From the NCBI GenBank assembly GCA_002413785.1, contig DHXR01000068.1, positions 1 to 9,471 of the forward strand: a DNA stretch of 9,471 nt, in the 5' to 3' direction. The notes beneath the pieces were generated by a model. That model did no database searches. It was not told the DNA's origin and saw only the letters and a program-made list of their open reading frames with translations. Shown here in pieces: positions 5,644-9,471 of this stretch. A program made the position numbers and the translations under genes. Numbering within the stretch: position 1 is the first letter of the stretch; each line of letters begins with the position of its first letter. This DNA comes from Mucilaginibacter sp. UBA5151 (GTDB lineage Bacteria; Bacteroidota; Bacteroidia; Sphingobacteriales; Sphingobacteriaceae).

Positions 5644-6321
5644 TTAAAAATCTTTTATTTGTTCAGGGTTTTTTAACAGTTTCGAGCTTTTTTTTTCAAT
5701 TTCATTGTTCCATTTGTCCAACTCTTTATTGTCAACAAAGTAAGTAAAACTACTATTATATGATTTTTGACAGTTTTCATCAAATTGTTCTAATATGCTA
5801 CGATAAGCTTTTATTTTTCCATTCTTCCATGTGGTAAAGTACGATCTGTCAACATCAGCGTCATCTAAGCACTGACTTGTTAGATGCAATATTTCGACGC
5901 TTCCCTTACCATATTTTTCTTCCATTCCTTTATCGATATCAAAATTATCTTTTACAGTAAATTGTATTAAAGCATTTTTATAAAAAGTTAACTCTATGTT
6001 GTTTATTGTCAATCCGGAAACATAATATAGAGTTATAAGATAATTGCTTACGTATGGATTGGAACTAACTGATGGAATGCTAAGGCTATTGTCGTCATGA
6101 TGGTATAACCGCACCAATAGTTTAAAATTATCATTTTTATACTGGATATATTCAGTAAAATCACTACAGTTTTTTATCGAATATGAATTTTGATTTGCAT
6201 ATGAAATAAGCGTCGAGGTGTCCATTCCAATTTTAAAAATACCTATACCGTTAAATTTTTCTTGCGCTTTAACCGGTAAGCATAGGATTACCATTAAGGC
6301 AATAAGGATAATTTTTTTCAT
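5644..6321 (-). CDS. Exported protein of unknown function (225 aa)
   Basis: The start MKKIILIALMVILCLPVKAQ is a signal peptide with likely cleavage around the KAQ-EKF junction; the single Cys in it has no lipobox (preceded by Leu), so the protein is probably soluble in the periplasm or secreted. The mature part begins with an IGIFKIGMDTSTL motif, seen in several small Bacteroidota exported proteins, then alternates beta-like stretches; Cys residues at about 37, 150 and 184 might pair. I do not recognise a family. It is the last gene of the leftward four-gene cluster, 38 bp after the 174-aa lipoprotein. The first nine codons are almost identical in DNA to those of the gene at 7356. Confidence 0.75.
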   Translation of the reverse strand: MKKIILIALMVILCLPVKAQEKFNGIGIFKIGMDTSTLISYANQNSYSIKNCSDFTEYIQYKNDNFKLLVRLYHHDDNSLSIPSVSSNPYVSNYLITLYYVSGLTINNIELTFYKNALIQFTVKDNFDIDKGMEEKYGKGSVEILHLTSQCLDDADVDRSYFTTWKNGKIKAYRSILEQFDENCQKSYNSSFTYFVDNKELDKWNNEIEKKSSKLLKNPEQIKDF

Positions 6322-6359
6322 GTTAATTTTGTTTCTTATTGGCTGTTATTTTAAAATGA

Positions 6360-6884
6360 TTATCTTTTTAACTTCCATGAACTACCGTCAGCAAACGACA
6401 CTTCGTAAGGCCACGCAAGTACAATTTTTTTTGCATCCTTGCTGTAAACGTCCCATGTGCCATCGTCAGTTTTGCCTGGTCGAAGCATATCGTCAGAGAA
6501 GCCGCCTCCAAATCCGGGAACGATATAATTACTGAATTCAGCAGGCTCTCCAAAAGCGTTTAAGCCATACCACCTAAACCTGATACCCTGTATTGCTTTT
6601 TTCGAGACGTTTTTATAAAGCAGGTACACGTTTTTTGTATTTGAATACTCAATAGCAACCGCCTTTGCTTTTAATATTTTTACAGGTGATTTGTATAGCC
6701 CAACCGTATCAAAAAGCACCGTTTTTAAATCTGAATCGACCATGTGTTTTACCTGCTCATCACGTGTACGCCCATATTTGGCCATCGTGAAGCTATCTTG
6801 TTCGGCCTTAACCTGCATCGCTGTTTTGGGTTTGGATTGTGTACATCCAGTTAAAACAATTGCAATAAGTATTAATTTTTTCAT
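6360..6884 (-). CDS. Small lipoprotein of unknown function (174 aa)
   Basis: MKKLILIAIVLTGC is a lipoprotein signal peptide with lipobox LTGC (Cys14); the residues after Cys (TQSKPK) contain no acidic export signal, so an inner-leaflet, periplasm-facing anchor is likely. The C-terminal half (about 65-174) reads like one small beta-sandwich: AIEYSNTKNVYLLYKNVSKKAIQ, then RFRWYGLNAFGEPAEF and finally WDVYSKDAKKIVLAWPYEVSFADGSSW (given in parts), the style of domains that describe a modified polypeptide strand in stress or cell-envelope proteins. No enzyme motif is visible. It begins 4 bp after the end of the 155-aa lipoprotein gene, so the two are surely co-transcribed. Confidence 0.78.
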   Translation of the reverse strand: MKKLILIAIVLTGCTQSKPKTAMQVKAEQDSFTMAKYGRTRDEQVKHMVDSDLKTVLFDTVGLYKSPVKILKAKAVAIEYSNTKNVYLLYKNVSKKAIQGIRFRWYGLNAFGEPAEFSNYIVPGFGGGFSDDMLRPGKTDDGTWDVYSKDAKKIVLAWPYEVSFADGSSWKLKR

Positions 6885-6888
6885 TGTG

Positions 6889-7356
6889 CTATTTTGTATA
6901 TTCCTCGTCTAAAACAGCATCTGTACCTATTGCATTCGTTCCGGGTATAATATCACCCTGTTGTTTACCGTAAATAATATTTAAAACCAACGAATGAGCG
7001 GTTACTGAAACTATTTGATAGGTATCAAACTCGGTAGGTACCCCTGGGTTATCATAAAAATTAATATAATTCTTTCCATTGGCCGAAGTAATAGTATAAC
7101 GCGCAGGGTCAATGTAAATATTGGCAGTTCCATACATTTTAGCGGCAGTTTTGTCGGTTATAATATAGACATACATATATTCACTATTATAAACTTGTGC
7201 TTTGCCGGAAAGGTCTGTATAGGTAGTTGCATTTTTTGTACCTACCCATGTTCCTACAATATTACTTTTAATTGAATTGTCGACAGGGTTGTTATCATTT
7301 GATTTCTTGCAGCCTATGGATAAGGCTATCAAGGCAATAAGTATAATTTTTTTCAT
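6889..7356 (-). CDS. Lipocalin-like lipoprotein (155 aa)
   Basis: The start is taken at the ATG 7356-7354 because it gives MKKIILIALIALSIGC, a lipoprotein signal peptide with lipobox LSIGC (Cys16). The longer frame to 7434 would add 26 residues without a signal and run into the neighbouring gene. After a KKSNDNN linker the mature protein has IVGTWVGTK, the opening strand of Bacteroidota lipocalin-like domains, followed by alternating strands ending in SVTAHSLVLNIIYG. Such domains are eight-stranded barrels that usually bind small hydrophobic ligands; the ligand cannot be told. It follows the NHL gene after 22 bp and precedes the next lipoprotein by 4 bp, which supports an operon. Confidence 0.78.
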   Translation of the reverse strand: MKKIILIALIALSIGCKKSNDNNPVDNSIKSNIVGTWVGTKNATTYTDLSGKAQVYNSEYMYVYIITDKTAAKMYGTANIYIDPARYTITSANGKNYINFYDNPGVPTEFDTYQIVSVTAHSLVLNIIYGKQQGDIIPGTNAIGTDAVLDEEYTK

Positions 7357-7378
7357 GGTTAATAAGATGGAAATATAA

Positions 7379-8449
7379 TTACTGTAATGCAATTTTACGG
7401 ATAAGGTTATTATTACCGTCTGCCACATAAACATTACCAGCAGCGTCTACAGCAACGCCGGTTGGGCCATTAAAAGAGGCCGATATACCTGTCCCGTTTT
7501 CGCTTCCTGCCTTACCGCTACCTGCGAATGTAGTAACTACTCCCGATGATGTAATTTTGCGGATAAGGTTATTACCAGCATCTACAACATAAACATTACC
7601 AGCAGCGTCTACAGCAACGCCATTGGGTGCATTAAAAGAGGCCGATATACCTGTTCCGTTTTCGCTTCCTGCCTTACCGCTACCTGCGAATGTACTAACT
7701 ACTCCCGATGGTGTTATTTTACGGATAAGATTATTTTCGTCGTCTGCCACATAAACATTACCAGCAGCGTCTACAGCAACGCCAGTTGGGTCATCAAATG
7801 AAGCTGCCGTACCTGTACCATTAGCATCGCCTTGCCCACCGCTACCGGCTAATGTAGTAACTACTCCTGATGGTGTTATTTTGCGGATAAGGTAATAGCC
7901 CTGATCTGACACATAGACATTACCGCCAGCATCCGCTGCAAGGCTGTACGGATAATTAAAAGTAGCTGCCGTACCTGTTCCGTTCGTGACGTAACCCAAG
8001 CGCAAGCCACCCCCTGCGAGTGTAGTAACTACTCCCGATGGTGTAATTTTACGGATAAGATTATTGCCGTCTGACACATAGACATTACCGGCAGCGTCTA
8101 CAGCAACGCCGGTTGCGCCATTAAAAGAGGCTGCTATACCTGTTCCGTTTTGGCTTCCTGCCTTACCGCTACCTGCGAATGTAGTAACTACTCCCGATGG
8201 TGTAATTTTACGGATAAGATTATTGCCGTCTGACACATAAACATTACCAGCAGCGTCTACGGCAACGCCAGTTGGGGCATAAAACGAAGCCGCAGTGCCT
8301 GTTCCGTCCGTGCTGCCTACCATACCGCTGCCGGCAAGAGTACTAACTATTGTGGTGATTACAGGAGTTGACGGTTTAGAATTATTGCTTTTTTTGCAAG
8401 CTGTAATAATTGATGCTGCGATTAACAGCAGGGATAAAGTTTTTTTCAT
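7379..8449 (-). CDS. NHL-repeat beta-propeller lipoprotein (356 aa)
   Basis: MKKTLSLLLIAASIITAC gives a lipoprotein signal with Cys18, followed by a KKSNNSKPSTP linker. The rest consists of six NHL repeats of 52-56 residues (35-86, 87-139, 140-195, 196-249, 250-303, 304-356), each with the core GVAVDAAGNVYVSDG...NLIRKITPSGVVTT(F/L)AGSG. Six repeats fit one complete six-bladed propeller, a scaffold for binding proteins, glycans or small molecules at the cell surface or in the periplasm. Repeat 3 is the most diverged. The last repeat ends in IRKIALQ. It is the first gene of the leftward cluster, with a good -7 box 34 bp before the ATG. Repeats this alike suggest recent internal duplication or conversion. 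The partner is unknown; enzymatic function is not indicated. Confidence 0.9.
   Translation of the reverse strand: MKKTLSLLLIAASIITACKKSNNSKPSTPVITTIVSTLAGSGMVGSTDGTGTAASFYAPTGVAVDAAGNVYVSDGNNLIRKITPSGVVTTFAGSGKAGSQNGTGIAASFNGATGVAVDAAGNVYVSDGNNLIRKITPSGVVTTLAGGGLRLGYVTNGTGTAATFNYPYSLAADAGGNVYVSDQGYYLIRKITPSGVVTTLAGSGGQGDANGTGTAASFDDPTGVAVDAAGNVYVADDENNLIRKITPSGVVSTFAGSGKAGSENGTGISASFNAPNGVAVDAAGNVYVVDAGNNLIRKITSSGVVTTFAGSGKAGSENGTGISASFNGPTGVAVDAAGNVYVADGNNNLIRKIALQ
7382..8347 (-). repeat. Six in-frame DNA repeats (about 156-168 bp) coding the NHL blades
   Basis: On the minus strand the units are 8347-8192, 8191-8033, 8032-7865, 7864-7703, 7702-7541 and 7540-7382. Units 5 and 6 share a long nearly identical block coding for the AGSGKAGSENGTGISASF stretch; units 1 and 2 share the block coding for DGNNLIRKITPSG. 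Different pairs being most alike in different parts indicates gene conversion or unequal recombination among units. Confidence 0.85.
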
Positions 8450-8483
8450 TGTGTGATTTTTAAGGTTGTTTTTTTATTTATTT

Positions 8484-8491
8484 CAAAGCTA
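8484..8491 (-). promoter_or_regulatory. Promoter -7 box of the lipoprotein operon
   Basis: On the minus strand 8491-8484 reads TAGCTTTG, a perfect match to the Bacteroidota TAnnTTTG -7 element. It lies 34 bp before the NHL gene's ATG (8449). A matching TTTG -33 box at the usual spacing is not clear; the nearest candidate is a TTTT at 8511-8508. Confidence 0.5.
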
Positions 8492-8532
8492 AGATTAAAT
8501 ATATTGTAAAACTAAATAATTCTTTTGAAACC

Positions 8533-8550
8533 GTGGGCTTATAAGCTCAC
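8533..8550. promoter_or_regulatory. 18-bp near-perfect palindrome, likely operator of the XRE gene
   Basis: GTGGGCTTATAAGCTCAC is a palindrome apart from one pair (G8536 against T8547). It ends 17 bp before the ATG at 8568 and lies in the divergent gap between the lipoprotein operon and the XRE gene. XRE regulators commonly bind such sites as dimers to repress themselves; here binding could also affect the leftward operon. Confidence 0.6.
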
Positions 8551-8567
8551 AATATATTTATTCAACA

Positions 8568-8816
8568 ATGGCATTTTTGGCCGTGGTTGATAAAAAACTC
8601 ATAGCAAAAAATATCGGTGTGACTTTAAAAAGGTTACGCATTAATAGAAACTTGTCTATGCAGCAATTGGCCACACTTGCAGAAATCGAAAAATCTCAAA
8701 TTTATCGAATCGAAAACGGCAAAGTTGATGTAAGAATTTCAACCCTTTATCTTTTAGCGGATACGTTAAAGGTTGATATAAGCCAATTCTTTGATCTGAA
8801 TATTTCAAACAAGTAA
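8568..8816 (+). CDS. XRE-family helix-turn-helix transcriptional regulator (82 aa)
   Basis: An 82-residue protein made almost entirely of one Cro/CI-type HTH domain (about 14-77). It has GVTLKRLRINRNLSMQQLATLAEIEKSQIYRIENGK (shown here as its markers LKRLR, LSMQQLA, KSQIYRIENG) and the closing ISTLYLLADTLKVDISQFFD helix pair. With no additional domain, it should act as a small dimeric DNA-binding repressor. The palindrome directly upstream is a probable binding site. The gene is divergent from the lipoprotein operon and could control it. No partner toxin gene is seen downstream, so a toxin-antitoxin role is not supported. It may belong either to the island or to a conjugative element that begins to its right. 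Confidence 0.9.
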   Translation: MAFLAVVDKKLIAKNIGVTLKRLRINRNLSMQQLATLAEIEKSQIYRIENGKVDVRISTLYLLADTLKVDISQFFDLNISNK

Positions 8817-8899
8817 ATAATAGTTGCGCCGGGCAACAAGTTAGAGCCGATTAAAAATACCCACCGTTTTCGCCCGAAATTATGCGAAGTCGCAGGGGG

Positions 8900-8994
8900 A
8901 ACTACTAAAAGACCTTTGCCGACCAACGGGAGCAAAGGCAAGTTTGCCCCGGTTTACCGGAGTAGTTTTTGTGGATACAAAAACACAAACTTGC
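8900..8994. other. Cluster of nested and competing inverted repeats
   Basis: Four perfect pairings can be drawn: AACTACT 8900-8906 with AGTAGTT 8961-8967; CCTTTGC 8913-8919 with GCAAAGG 8932-8938; GTTTTTGT 8965-8972 with ACAAAAAC 8977-8984 (GGAT loop); and GCAAGTTTG 8938-8946 with CAAACTTGC 8986-8994. A fifth, GGAGCAA 8929-8935 with TTGCTCC 8991-8997, excludes the fourth. Mutually exclusive stems suggest either a switching leader RNA or a nicking region such as an oriT. No T-run follows, so it is not a simple terminator. Confidence 0.55.
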
Positions 8995-9091
8995 TCCTTT
9001 TCGGCTGGTTGCCTTATACGTCTGTAACCGCATATACCTAATGAGATCGTATGGTTTCAGGCAATCAACTGTTAAGCAACTAAAAGCAGGA

Positions 9092-9188
9092 GAAAGTAAA
9101 GTTGTCAAGGGGACCGTGGAATAAATGGGCCGTGCGTGAAAGGCTATGTGGGTTTATGCCGCGAAAGCCCCTTTACTGCTTTACTTTC
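9092..9188. repeat. Long-range imperfect inverted repeat (about 22-bp arms)
   Basis: GAAAGTAAAG at 9092-9101 pairs perfectly with CTTTACTTTC at 9179-9188, and AAGGGG at 9107-9112 with CCCCTT at 9168-9173. The five bases between the blocks on each side pair in part. The arms enclose a 55-nt interior that ends in AAAGCCCC and contains further short complementarity (ATAAA 9121-9125 with TTTAT 9153-9157). It is either a structured RNA or a DNA cruciform/transfer site. Confidence 0.5.
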
Positions 9189-9344
9189 CGAGGCTATCTT
9201 TGCTGTAACAGATGATTTCCTTAAATTGATAACTGCCGGGTTTCGGGGTTCATCCGCTCACAGGTCGCAAGGATACCAGGTTGTTTTTTTTTTGTTTTTT
9301 CTTGCGCAGCCGCCCGCGCGTGGAAGCAACCCGGCTGGAAAAAG

Positions 9345-9370
9345 CGCCCCGCTACTATCAGCGGGGGGCG
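9345..9370. other. GC-rich hairpin
   Basis: CCCCGCT (9347-9353) pairs with AGCGGGG (9360-9366) around a 6-nt loop, with a further CG/CG pair after a two-G bulge. No T-run follows on the plus strand. It sits in the GC-rich block that closes the window. Confidence 0.45.
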
Positions 9371-9471
9371 ACCGGGCGCCAGCCCCATGTCGTGGCCTTG
9401 TGTGTCGGCGGGGCGGTTGCTGGAACCCGCAGGCGCGCCAAACAAAGGGCAGCGGCTGGACTGGCCGTTAC

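Larger units (their letters stand above)
8817..9471. other. 655-bp gene-free stretch with dense secondary structure, GC-rich at the right end
   Basis: I see no gene with convincing protein character on either strand. The stretch holds a short hairpin (GTTGC 8823-8827 with GCAAC 8833-8837), a cluster of nested inverted repeats (8900-8994), a long-range inverted repeat (9092-9188), a homopolymer T tract (9284-9300) and a GC-rich block from about 9304 with a strong hairpin (9345-9370). The texture resembles the control and transfer-origin regions of Bacteroidota conjugative elements; no relaxase or tra gene is in view to confirm this. Confidence 0.5.

Noticed and set aside
5640..5652. GATTTT-A-AAAATC between the convergent genes as a bidirectional terminator
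   Set aside because: The stem is six A/T-rich pairs with a one-base loop, too small to fold as a terminator.
7357..7434. Longer start for the lipocalin-like lipoprotein gene
   Set aside because: It would add 26 residues without signal character before a perfect lipoprotein signal peptide and overlap the neighbouring NHL gene; the ATG at 7356 is preferred.
8905..9108. Minus-strand 67-codon frame
   Set aside because: It lies across the nested inverted repeats, has a Cys-rich random-looking sequence and no domain or plausible context.
9221..9445. Minus-strand 74-codon frame in the GC-rich block
   Set aside because: High GC reduces stops on every frame here and an open plus-strand frame runs through the same DNA; neither has protein character, so no gene is called.

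Overview
The window looks like a piece of a Bacteroidota chromosome, most likely Sphingobacteriaceae (Pedobacter/Mucilaginibacter-like). The reasons are the HscB sequence style, a Bacteroidota-type tyrosine integrase, the MKK-type lipoproteins, the near-absence of Shine-Dalgarno sites and promoter boxes of the TAnnTTTG kind. The genus is inferred, not shown.

Positions 1-473 are ordinary backbone: the 3' end of hscB, then tRNA-Leu(CAA) with a strong terminator. A second terminator and a 22-bp remnant of a tRNA-Ser 3' end (minus strand, 670-691) follow. I read this remnant as the left attachment site of an integrated element.

Positions 670-5627 form a compact, rightward-reading element: inverted and direct repeats beside the putative att site; a tyrosine recombinase with all catalytic residues; an unknown 321-aa protein; a 16-bp perfect palindrome; an excisionase/MerR-like HTH protein; a VapE-type P-loop ATPase; then a 500-bp gene-free stretch with at least eight copies of an 8-bp repeat (CCYGTAAC) in both orientations around an AT-rich core. 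The last looks like an iteron replication origin. An 88-aa protein with a terminase-small-subunit-like N-terminus comes next. Integrase, excisionase-like HTH, VapE/Rep, iterons and a TerS-like gene in this order recall phage-inducible chromosomal islands (phage satellites), which is the most interesting reading of the window.

Positions 5644-8449 are a leftward four-gene cluster of exported proteins: a six-repeat NHL beta-propeller lipoprotein, a lipocalin-like lipoprotein, a second small lipoprotein and a periplasmic/secreted protein. Two of their signal-peptide coding stretches are nearly identical at DNA level. This is probably cargo.

Positions 8533-9471 hold a small XRE-type repressor gene behind an 18-bp near-palindrome, then about 650 bp without a convincing gene. 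That stretch is rich in nested inverted repeats and ends in a sharply GC-rich segment. It resembles a structured control or transfer (oriT-like) region of a Bacteroidota conjugative element, but no relaxase or tra gene is visible. No right-hand tRNA-Ser copy is in the window, so either the whole island is larger than about 8.8 kb or more than one element is nested here.
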